Below are positions 1 to 5,421 of a stretch of DNA of 5,421 nucleotides, one piece after another. The position numbers were made by a program, and so were the translations under genes. Source of the DNA: SHLQ01 sp964196045 (GTDB taxonomy: Bacteria > Actinomycetota > Acidimicrobiia > Acidimicrobiales > SHLQ01); contig CAXMRH010000008.1 in NCBI GenBank assembly GCA_964196045.1, positions 1 through 5,421 on the forward strand, given 5' to 3'. The notes beneath the pieces are model-generated. The model ran no database searches. It was given only the letters and a program-made list of their open reading frames with translations, and was not told the origin of the DNA. Each line of letters begins with the position of its first letter. Position 1 is the first letter of the stretch.

Positions 1-1096
1 GATATGGAAGTTGTCGGTCGGTGAGCGACAACGAGTCGAGATCATCAAGGCGCTCTACCGTGACGCGGAGCTTCTCGTCCTCGACGAGCCAACAGCCGTC
101 CTCACGCCACAGGAAGTTGACGATTTGTTCGTCATCCTGCGCCAGATGACCAGTGCGGGCACAGGGATCGTCTTCATCTCCCACAAGCTGCATGAGGTTC
201 TCGAACTCAGCAATCGCATCACCGTTCTTCGCAATGGACGCGTGACGGGCCACACGACGCCAGCAGAAACAGATCGGCAACAGCTTGCCGAGATGATGGT
301 CGGACGTGAGGTGAACCTCTCCCCCGACAAGCCGCATGTGGACCTCGGGCTGGCCCGCCTGCAGCTTCGGAATGTGTCGGTGAAGGGTGACCGCGGCACC
401 ATGGCCGTTGACGACGTCAGCCTCGACGTGCACGCTGGCGAAATCCTCGGTATCGCGGGGGTCTCGGGCAACGGACAACGAGAACTTGCGGAGACGATCG
501 CAGGGCTACGTCCACCAGAACCCGGCTCGTCCGTGATGATCGACGACATCGACCTGACCCGGGCCAATCCGCTGAAGACACGTGAAGCTGGCCTTGCGTA
601 TGTCCCCGAAGAGCGCATGAAAGACGGCGCAATCGGCGAGTTCTCCGTCAGCGAAAACCTTCTCCTCATCAACCACGCAGACGAGAAGTTTCGAAGCGGT
701 GGCTTGTTCGATTTCGGGAAGATCCGCGAACACTCCCAACGCCTGGTCGACCAGTTCTCGGTGAAGACCCCGACTCTGTCCACTCCGACGAGTTCGCTGT
801 CCGGCGGCAACATCCAGAAACTGATCATGGCCCGCGAACTCGATAGCAAACCAAGCGTGATCCTCGCCGCCCAACCAACACGAGGCGTCGACATCGGCGC
901 GGCCGAATACATCCACTCCGAACTCATCCTGCAGCGCAACATCGGCGTAGCGATCGTGATGATCAGCGAGGACCTCGACGAGATCCTCGGACTTGCCGAT
1001 CGAATTGCCGTGATGTTCGAAGGCCGAATCGTTGCGATGGTCGACCGCCAGTCGGCGACACGAAAAGAGCTCGGCCTGGCGATGGCCGGCGGCTGA
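1..1096 (+). CDS. BMP-type nucleoside/simple-sugar ABC importer ATPase, 5' truncated by window
   Basis: This is the C-terminal 364 residues of a duplicated (two-domain) ABC ATPase that powers import of nucleosides, purines or simple sugars; such proteins are usually about 500 residues. The frame is open from base 2 and begins IWKLSVGERQRVEI, the signature motif of the first domain, so the TTG at 11 is not a real start. The first domain continues with an intact Walker B (LLVLDEPTAVL, from about base 71) and an H-loop (FISHKL, His codon at 182). The second domain has a degenerate P-loop (GVSGNGQRE, about visible residues 153-161), a good signature (LSGGN, 266-270), AAQPTRG instead of DEP at Walker B (about 289-295), and SED in place of the H-loop His. 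This asymmetry, and the AAQPTRGxD string in particular, is typical of the NupO/YufO-like ATPases paired with BMP binding proteins. The downstream deaminase supports a purine-type substrate, but that is inference. A ribose-type sugar importer is the main alternative. Confidence 0.9.
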   Translation, partial: IWKLSVGERQRVEIIKALYRDAELLVLDEPTAVLTPQEVDDLFVILRQMTSAGTGIVFISHKLHEVLELSNRITVLRNGRVTGHTTPAETDRQQLAEMMVGREVNLSPDKPHVDLGLARLQLRNVSVKGDRGTMAVDDVSLDVHAGEILGIAGVSGNGQRELAETIAGLRPPEPGSSVMIDDIDLTRANPLKTREAGLAYVPEERMKDGAIGEFSVSENLLLINHADEKFRSGGLFDFGKIREHSQRLVDQFSVKTPTLSTPTSSLSGGNIQKLIMARELDSKPSVILAAQPTRGVDIGAAEYIHSELILQRNIGVAIVMISEDLDEILGLADRIAVMFEGRIVAMVDRQSATRKELGLAMAGG

Positions 1097-1108
1097 GCCG
1101 CACCCAAG

Positions 1109-1858
1109 ATGAGCATTGGCGAGTGGCTGCTCCTGCTCGCGGCTGGACTGCTTGGTGGCGTGATCAATTCCGTCTCGAGCGGTGGCAGTTTCTTCACCTA
1201 CCCCGCCCTGCTTTTGACGGGGCTCTCACCGCTGTCGGCTGCAACCACGACGCTCGCTGCGCTGACCCCCGGGAATCTGGCAGCCATCCCCGAATTCTGG
1301 CCGGAGGTCAAAGCCGAGCGACATCGGTATCCGAGGGAGCTCTCGATCGTATTCTTTGGCGGGCTAGTGGGCATCGCCCTATTGCTCGCTACGGGGCCCG
1401 ACCTGTTCGAGGGACTGGTCCCCTGGCTCATTCTGGCCGCGACGGGGCTATTCGCCGTCAGCCCCGTGGTGCGCCGATGGGCAGTGCGGTCGGCGCCCTC
1501 GCTCACCGACGGATGGCTGGGCGCGGCCCTTATGTTCGTCTTCTCCGTCTACTTGACCTACTTCGGATCGGGTGTCGGAAACATCTTCTTGGCGATGTTC
1601 ACCATCCGCGGCTTCGGTAACTTCCTCAGTGCCAATGCGGCGAAGAACATCGCCATGACGCTCGGCACGCTGATGGCGGCAGTTGCGTACACGCTCGCTG
1701 GCTACATCGCCTGGTGGCATGTCATCCCGGTCTTCATCGGGAGCGCGGTTGGCGCTCGCTTCGGAGCATTGTGGGCTCGTCGCCTCCCACTGAACGCCCT
1801 TCGGGTGTTCGTCATCTCGTTTGGCCTCTTCGTCGCCGTCTGGCAGTTCCTTCGCTGA
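1109..1858 (+). CDS. TauE/SafE (DUF81) family membrane permease
   Basis: A 249-residue, strongly hydrophobic protein with about seven to eight predicted membrane segments (roughly 5-22, 30-52, 78-95, 102-120, 136-157, 181-200, 204-222 and 231-247). The N-terminal half carries the family pattern GGVINSVSSGGSFFTYPALL, then the Leu-Ser-Pro, Ala-Ala-Thr-Thr-Thr and Thr-Pro-Gly-Asn stretch. The second half repeats it loosely around YFGSGVGNIF and LSANAAKNIAMTLGTL, matching the internal duplication of this family. Members are linked to export or uptake of sulfite, sulfoacetate and other small organic anions, and most have no proven substrate. The ATG at 1109 lies 12 bases after the ATPase stop and gives a complete first membrane helix. 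No strong Shine-Dalgarno sequence precedes it. Its position between a nucleoside-type importer and a purine deaminase suggests it carries a substrate or product of that pathway rather than a sulfur compound; this is inference. Confidence 0.88.
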   Translation: MSIGEWLLLLAAGLLGGVINSVSSGGSFFTYPALLLTGLSPLSAATTTLAALTPGNLAAIPEFWPEVKAERHRYPRELSIVFFGGLVGIALLLATGPDLFEGLVPWLILAATGLFAVSPVVRRWAVRSAPSLTDGWLGAALMFVFSVYLTYFGSGVGNIFLAMFTIRGFGNFLSANAAKNIAMTLGTLMAAVAYTLAGYIAWWHVIPVFIGSAVGARFGALWARRLPLNALRVFVISFGLFVAVWQFLR

Positions 1859-1866
1859 CGCTCGAT

Positions 1867-1872
1867 TACTGT
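1867..1872 (+). promoter_or_regulatory. Possible -10 element (TACTGT) of a leaderless promoter for the deaminase
   Basis: TACTGT fits the TANNNT -10 pattern. Its last T lies seven bases before the first base of the GTG start at 1879, which is the geometry of leaderless transcripts in actinobacteria, where transcription begins at the start codon. No Shine-Dalgarno sequence is seen before this start, which is consistent with a leaderless message. No good -35 box is visible at the usual spacing, and six-base matches of this kind are common by chance, so this is only suggestive. Confidence 0.25.
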
Positions 1873-1878
1873 TTCGTC

Positions 1879-3249
1879 GTGACCGTCGATCTCCTCATCA
1901 AGAACGCCCGCCTCATCGCCACGATGGATCCCGCTCGCTCCGAAGTCCGAGGTGGGTGGATCGCAATCGACAATGGCCTGATCAGCACGATGGGTGACCC
2001 GACACAGACGCCTCCTTCAGCCTCTGAGGTCATCGATGCCAATGACCAACTCGTCACGCCTGGCCTGATCAACGCCCATCACCATCTGTTCCAGAACCTC
2101 ACCCGGGCATATTCGCCGATGACCTCCGAACCGCTGTTCGGATGGCTGCAGACCCTCTACCCGCTCTGGACGTCTCATCTCGACGAGGAAGCCGTCTATA
2201 CGGCTGCCTGGGTTGGCCTGGCCGAGCTCGCTCTTTCGGGTTGTACCACGTCGTCGGATCATCACTATCTCCACCCACGCGGAGCGGGAGACCTGTTGGC
2301 GGCAGAGATCGCTGCCGCTGCGGAACTGGGGATGCGCTTCCATCCGACCTACGGGTCAATGAGCTTGTCGCAGAAGGATGGCGGACTACCCCCAGACGAC
2401 GCTGTTCTCCCTGAGGACGAAATCCTGGCCAATTCCAAGATGCATGTCGAACGTTGGCATGATGCGTCTCACGGGTCGATGCTCAGAATCGCGTTGGCGC
2501 CTTGTAGTCCATTCACCGTTACACCAGACCTAATGCGCCGAACCGCCGAGCTCGCCGAGTCACTCGATGTGCGGCTCCACACCCACCTCGCAGAGAACGC
2601 AGAGGATGACGCGTTCGCGCTCGAGACATTCGGCATGCGACCGGTCGACCTGTACGAGGACGTCGGCTGGATGACCGACAGGACCTGGGGAGCACACGTC
2701 GTGCGGCCGAACCCAGAAGAGGTAGTCCGACTCGGTGCTGCGGGCGTCGGCGTCGCCCATTGCCCAAGCTCCAACATGATTCTGAGCTCGGGTATCGCGC
2801 CGGTGATAGATCTCCGTCACGCGGGATGCCCCGTTGGGATTGGCTGCGATGGATCGTCTTCGGCCGACAGTGCCTCGTTGTGGCAAGAAGCGCGCCTAGC
2901 GATGCTTCAGGGCAAGCTCGTCTCTGGTGCGGCAGCAATGACCGCCCGAACCGCGCTCGAGATCTCGACTCGGGGTGGCGCAGCTTGTCTTGGTCGTGAA
3001 GGTGAGCTCGGCGAGCTCTCGGTCGGTGCTGTTGCCGATGTCGCGATCTGGAAGCTTGACGGCCCCATGTACGCGGGGGTGCTCGACGACCCGATCGAAG
3101 GGTGGCTCCGAGGTGGCCCGACGAGCGCGCACCACACGATCGTCAACGGCAAGGTCGTGGTCCGGGACGGGAAGCTGGTCAACGCCGACCTCGACCAGCG
3201 CCTCAACGAACACCGAGTGATCGCACGCCGTTTCCAACCTGCGGCCTGA
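1879..3249 (+). CDS. 8-oxoguanine deaminase-like amidohydrolase (ATZ/TRZ family)
   Basis: A 456-residue zinc-type hydrolase of the amidohydrolase superfamily, expected to deaminate 8-oxoguanine to urate and ammonia in the cytoplasm. Visible active-site residues are the metal ligands His67 and His69 (NAHHHLFQN), His236 with catalytic-type Glu239 (HTHLAEN), His273 (WGAHVV) and Asp324 (GCDGSSSAD). The stretches LFGWLQTLYPLW, SGCTTSSDHHYL, GSMSLSQKDGGLPPD, ALAPCSPF and VAHCPSSNM, and the total length, match what I recall of the 8-oxoguanine deaminase group. The frame is open further upstream to 1714, but that would overlap the TauE/SafE gene by 145 bases. The GTG at 1879 starts directly before the conserved first strand (TVDLLIKNARLI) and leaves a 20-base gap. 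The next Met (codon at 1924) would lose that strand. Related enzymes acting on guanine, isoxanthopterin or s-triazines are alternatives, and databases often label this family hydroxyatrazine ethylaminohydrolase. The superfamily is certain; the exact substrate is probable. Confidence 0.9.
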   Translation: MTVDLLIKNARLIATMDPARSEVRGGWIAIDNGLISTMGDPTQTPPSASEVIDANDQLVTPGLINAHHHLFQNLTRAYSPMTSEPLFGWLQTLYPLWTSHLDEEAVYTAAWVGLAELALSGCTTSSDHHYLHPRGAGDLLAAEIAAAAELGMRFHPTYGSMSLSQKDGGLPPDDAVLPEDEILANSKMHVERWHDASHGSMLRIALAPCSPFTVTPDLMRRTAELAESLDVRLHTHLAENAEDDAFALETFGMRPVDLYEDVGWMTDRTWGAHVVRPNPEEVVRLGAAGVGVAHCPSSNMILSSGIAPVIDLRHAGCPVGIGCDGSSSADSASLWQEARLAMLQGKLVSGAAAMTARTALEISTRGGAACLGREGELGELSVGAVADVAIWKLDGPMYAGVLDDPIEGWLRGGPTSAHHTIVNGKVVVRDGKLVNADLDQRLNEHRVIARRFQPAA

Positions 3250-3250
3250 A

Positions 3251-3284
3251 GGGTCTCAGTCGACGTCGGCGGCGTTGAGACGCC
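3251..3284. terminator. Weak inverted repeat at the convergent gene ends, possible bidirectional terminator
   Basis: GTCTCA at 3253-3258 is matched by TGAGAC at 3276-3281, giving a perfect 6-bp stem that extends by two G-C pairs past a one-base bulge. The 17-base loop contains the palindrome GTCGAC. It starts just past the deaminase stop codon and covers the stop codon of the minus-strand permease. No T-run follows on either strand and the loop is long, so termination activity is uncertain. Confidence 0.25.
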
Positions 3285-3963
3285 ACGTCGTGAGCGACGC
3301 GCCAACGATGACAACACCGACGGTGACGACGGCAATCGTCGTGGCAGTGGCAGGGTTCGAGATGGGCCCTGCGGAATCGGCGATGCGGCTCAGAGCAGAC
3401 GTGGTGTAGGTGCGCAGCGCGAGCCAACCCGCCGACCGGCTGAGACCGGCCGCGAAACCCTCCCAGACCAAGATGTACGCAAGCCCCCAGGCGAGCGCTC
3501 GTTGGGTCACCAGTCCAAGGAAGGTGAACAGCGAGGCGTACCCAGCGATGCCAACAAGGGAGGCGACAAGCGTGCCCCACACATCGTTCGCATCGCCGAC
3601 AACAGCCGCAAGCACACCAAGCGGCACGAGGATCAGTGGAACGAGAACCACCAGACCAGCCAACAATGCTGCAGCGGTGATCTGCCAGCGACCGATCGGG
3701 CGCATCCAGAAATAGACGAGGGTCTTCTCTTCGACGAGGGTGCCGAGCGTCGCGGTAGTGATGACGAGAACCACGAGCGGCACGTAGATCAGCAGACCGA
3801 ATCGCGACAAGAAGTCGACGGCGAAGTCGGCGCCCGGCTCGGATCGTTCGACGACGACACCGATGATGATGCCGATGAGTCCCACGAGGGACATGGCCAC
3901 GACTCGACCGGGGGTTGCGATCGAACGCAGCATACGTTTGGTCATTCCGAGAAATGCAGACAT
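3256..3963 (-). CDS. ABC-2 type transporter permease subunit
   Basis: A 235-residue integral membrane protein with about six predicted helices (roughly 21-38, 55-75, 97-120, 131-152, 155-172 and 208-226). Between helices two and three sits the cytoplasmic stretch EEKTLVYFWMRPIGRW, which fits the usual (E)...RPI.R motif of ABC-2 permeases that contacts the ATPase. It should form the membrane channel of an exporter together with the ATPase just upstream and probably the other permease of the operon. Its ATG shares one base with the ATPase stop (TGATG on the minus strand), and GGTAGG ends six bases before the start codon, so translation is probably coupled to the ATPase gene. The last residues end six bases from the oppositely oriented deaminase gene. 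The substrate is unknown: ABC-2 systems export lipids, polysaccharides, drugs or peptides, and nothing here separates these. Confidence 0.88.
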   Translation of the reverse strand: MSAFLGMTKRMLRSIATPGRVVAMSLVGLIGIIIGVVVERSEPGADFAVDFLSRFGLLIYVPLVVLVITTATLGTLVEEKTLVYFWMRPIGRWQITAAALLAGLVVLVPLILVPLGVLAAVVGDANDVWGTLVASLVGIAGYASLFTFLGLVTQRALAWGLAYILVWEGFAAGLSRSAGWLALRTYTTSALSRIADSAGPISNPATATTIAVVTVGVVIVGASLTTWRLNAADVD

Positions 3964-4961
3964 CAGCGACCTACCAGATATTTGAAGACGCTCTCGAGGT
4001 CATCATCGAGTGGACGGACCTCGAGCAGTTGAAGATCGAGCTGTTTAGCAACGGGAGCGAGGCTCCGGCGGAAGCGGTCGACATCGTCGGTGTCGACGAG
4101 TACGGCGCCGCCTGGAGCGACGGTCACGCCTGACACACCTGCGGAAGTGAGTAGAGCTGCGGCGAGTGTGCGTGGGTCGTCGGTACGGACGCGGATTCGA
4201 TGCGGCCGGTCGTCCATCAGCGCACGAATCTCGTGGAAGTCACCCTGCGCCGCAAGACGACCCTGTGAAATGACGAGTACTCGTGACCCGAGCCGCTCGA
4301 CCTCGTCGAGAACATGGCTGGACACGATGACGCTGACGCCCTGTGCGCCGAGATCGCGAATCAGCTCGATCATGTGGAGCCGCTGCCGCGGGTCGAGTCC
4401 GGTGAGCGGCTCGTCCATGAGCAACAGATCGGGCTTGTGGACGATGGCCTGGGCCACCTTCACCCGTTGTTTCATGCCTTTTGAGTACTTGAGCGTCGGA
4501 CGGTGATCGTCAGGGTCAAGTTCGACGATGTCGAGAGCATCTCGGGCTGCCTGCCGAGCGTTCGGCATGCCGTTGAGCTGAGCAGCCAGCGTGACGAACT
4601 CGATCGCACGTTGTTCGGCGAAAAGCCCTTCCTGTTGCGGGACGAGCCCGATCCGACCGCGCACATTCTTGTCCTTGCGGGGATTGGCTCCGAGAACCGA
4701 GATCTCGCCTTGGGACGTGGGCGCGAGGCCGGCCAGCATGCGCAGCATGGTGGATTTACCGGCGCCGTTCGGCCCGAGTAGCGCGGTGACTCCCGGCGAC
4801 ACCGCGAAGCTCACATCGCTTACGGCGACGACGTCTCCGAACCACTTGCTCACCCGACTTGCGACGACGGTTTGATTTCCAGGGGGCGGCGGTGCGTCCA
4901 CGATGGCGACCGCGTCGCTCAGCACCGGAGTGGCTGGAGGGGGTGGTGGCATGACGGTCAC
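3963..4961 (-). CDS. ABC-2 type exporter ATP-binding protein with proline-rich N-terminal tail
   Basis: A 332-residue ATPase that energises the ABC-2 permeases encoded on either side. With GTG 4961 as residue 1, it has Walker A GPNGAGKST (63-71), Q-loop VPQQEGLF (about 107-114), signature YSKGMKQR (159-166), Walker B LLLMDEP with D-loop TGLD (179-190) and switch His216 (SSHVLDE). All key residues are intact. The YSKGM signature is typical of ABC-2 exporter ATPases. An accessory C-terminal region (about 225-332) ends in LDDDLESVFKYLV, the usual family ending. The frame is open up to 5141, but that would overlap the upstream permease by over 180 bases. GTG 4961 overlaps the permease stop as GTGA and has GAGG seven bases upstream, so I prefer it over the ATG at 4952. 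Unusual for the family is a 35-residue low-complexity tail with two proline runs (PPPPP at 5-9, PPPP at 24-27) before the ATPase fold. Confidence 0.92.
   Translation of the reverse strand: MTVMPPPPPATPVLSDAVAIVDAPPPPGNQTVVASRVSKWFGDVVAVSDVSFAVSPGVTALLGPNGAGKSTMLRMLAGLAPTSQGEISVLGANPRKDKNVRGRIGLVPQQEGLFAEQRAIEFVTLAAQLNGMPNARQAARDALDIVELDPDDHRPTLKYSKGMKQRVKVAQAIVHKPDLLLMDEPLTGLDPRQRLHMIELIRDLGAQGVSVIVSSHVLDEVERLGSRVLVISQGRLAAQGDFHEIRALMDDRPHRIRVRTDDPRTLAAALLTSAGVSGVTVAPGGAVLVDTDDVDRFRRSLAPVAKQLDLQLLEVRPLDDDLESVFKYLVGR
3970..3975 (-). promoter_or_regulatory. Ribosome binding site (GGTAGG) of the downstream ABC-2 permease
   Basis: GGTAGG on the minus strand ends six bases before the permease ATG (3963-3961) and lies within the last ATPase codons. 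The spacing is ideal, and together with the TGATG junction it supports coupled or re-initiating translation of the permease. Confidence 0.55.
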
Positions 4962-5421
4962 TTCGTCACCTCGAGCCTCTTGTAACCGAGCGCGACGATG
5001 CCGGCACACAAAGCGCAGACCCCGGCCCAAGCCCCAACGGAGGCCAATGTTCCGACCCCTTCGATCTGGTCGATTGGTTCGTCGAAGATCCGGGTGATCA
5101 CGTCGAAGGGAACGGTGGCGAGACCAAACAGTGAGACCCAATCAGGGGCATCACCAGATTCGACGAGGACGCCACTCAAGACTCCGCTGCCGATGAGCAA
5201 CATCACGATGCCCGCCGATGCGAAACCCTTGCGACTCGTCAGCGTCGAGGCGGCCATCCCGAGAAGGGCGAAATAGACCGACATGAGGAGACCGCTCACG
5301 GCGATCTTGCCCATGACCGCGGCGGTGTTCATGAAACCGTCTGGACCGATGTCGTTTGCCAAGTAGCCGACGAGCAAGAACAACACCGGGAAGAGCGTCA
5401 CGAGAAACATGAGCGAGACGA
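4958..5421 (-). CDS. ABC-2 type transporter permease, 5' truncated by window
   Basis: The C-terminal 153 residues of a membrane protein. The frame is open to the window end and reads VSLMFLVTLFPVLF before any plausible start, so the ATG at 5410 is probably internal. Hydrophobic segments lie at about visible residues 4-20, 33-53, 65-85 and 124-145, followed by a short basic-acidic tail ending YKRLEVTK. Hydrophobic segments joined by short loops, a Thr-Ser-Arg-Lys-Gly stretch before the third, and direct linkage to an ABC ATPase fit an ABC-2 permease, but no strongly diagnostic motif is visible in this fragment. Its stop overlaps the ATPase start by four bases (GTGA), so the two genes are coupled. 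With the second permease downstream, it probably forms a heteromeric exporter. Its promoter and start lie outside the window. Confidence 0.8.
   Translation of the reverse strand, partial: VSLMFLVTLFPVLFLLVGYLANDIGPDGFMNTAAVMGKIAVSGLLMSVYFALLGMAASTLTSRKGFASAGIVMLLIGSGVLSGVLVESGDAPDWVSLFGLATVPFDVITRIFDEPIDQIEGVGTLASVGAWAGVCALCAGIVALGYKRLEVTK
4969..4972 (-). promoter_or_regulatory. Ribosome binding site (GAGG) that fixes the ATPase start at GTG 4961
   Basis: On the minus strand, GAGG lies seven bases before GTG 4961, inside the last codons of the upstream permease. The same site would be 16 bases from the ATG at 4952, too far for normal use. With the GTGA stop/start overlap, this supports the GTG start and coupled translation. 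Confidence 0.6.

Noticed and set aside
11..13. TTG at 11 as the start of the importer ATPase
   Set aside because: It is the Leu of the LSVGERQ signature motif; the frame stays open to the window edge and the first P-loop must lie upstream.
55..1197. Long minus-strand open frame (380 codons) opposite the importer ATPase
   Set aside because: Its translation is Ser/Arg/Pro-rich with no domain, and it lies opposite a frame with clear ABC motifs. It is a by-product of high-GC codon usage.
1714..1878. Upstream extension of the deaminase frame to the ATG at 1714
   Set aside because: It would overlap most of the last 145 bases of the TauE/SafE gene, and the extra 55 residues (Arg/Pro-rich) do not resemble the family. 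The GTG at 1879 fits the conserved N terminus.
2469..2938. Several minus-strand open frames opposite the deaminase
   Set aside because: They are short, overlap each other, have no recognisable motif, and sit opposite invariant active-site codons of the deaminase.
3502..4032. Plus-strand open frame (176 codons) opposite the ABC-2 permease
   Set aside because: It encodes a His/Asp/Glu/Arg-rich sequence typical of the antisense of a membrane protein gene, with no motif. The minus-strand frame has membrane helices and a coupled start.
4962..5141. Upstream extension of the exporter ATPase frame to 5141
   Set aside because: The extra residues are Arg-rich out-of-frame translation of the upstream permease, and GTG 4961 has a well-placed RBS and a GTGA overlap.
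1..5421. CRISPR arrays, tRNA or rRNA genes, insertion sequences, attachment sites
   Set aside because: I looked for regular direct repeats, cloverleaf-like segments, transposase motifs and terminal inverted repeats and saw none; nearly all bases are in protein-coding genes and the longest gap is 20 bases.

Overview
The window is high-GC (roughly 60 percent), densely coding bacterial DNA with GTG starts and short or negative gene spacing. Codon choice and protein style suggest a high-GC actinobacterium, possibly an Acidimicrobiia or Ilumatobacter-like lineage. That placement is inference from overall character only, because no marker gene is present.

The window holds two convergent gene blocks. 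The plus-strand block (1-3249) starts inside the ATPase of a BMP-type (nucleoside or simple-sugar) ABC importer. A small TauE/SafE (DUF81) membrane permease follows after 12 bases. Then, 20 bases later, comes a metal-dependent amidohydrolase that closely resembles 8-oxoguanine deaminase. Taken together, these look like the end of a purine uptake and deamination operon: the importer brings in a purine nucleoside or base, the deaminase converts an (oxo)purine to urate (or a related oxidised purine) plus ammonia, and the TauE/SafE protein moves an unidentified anion or product. The importer's membrane subunits and its BMP binding protein are expected upstream, outside the window.

The minus-strand block (5421 down to 3256) encodes an ABC-2 type export system in the order permease (cut off by the window end), ATPase, permease. 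The junctions are tightly overlapped: GTGA between the first two genes and TGATG between the last two. Each of these starts has a well-placed Shine-Dalgarno sequence, so this is a translationally coupled operon. Its substrate cannot be read from the sequence.

The two blocks end tail to tail, with only six bases between the deaminase and permease stop codons. A short inverted repeat there could be a weak shared terminator. No RNA genes, mobile elements, CRISPR arrays or long non-coding stretches were seen. I found no convincing new system. The points most worth a second look are the make-up of the purine operon, the possible leaderless start of the deaminase, and the proline-rich N-terminal tail of the exporter ATPase.
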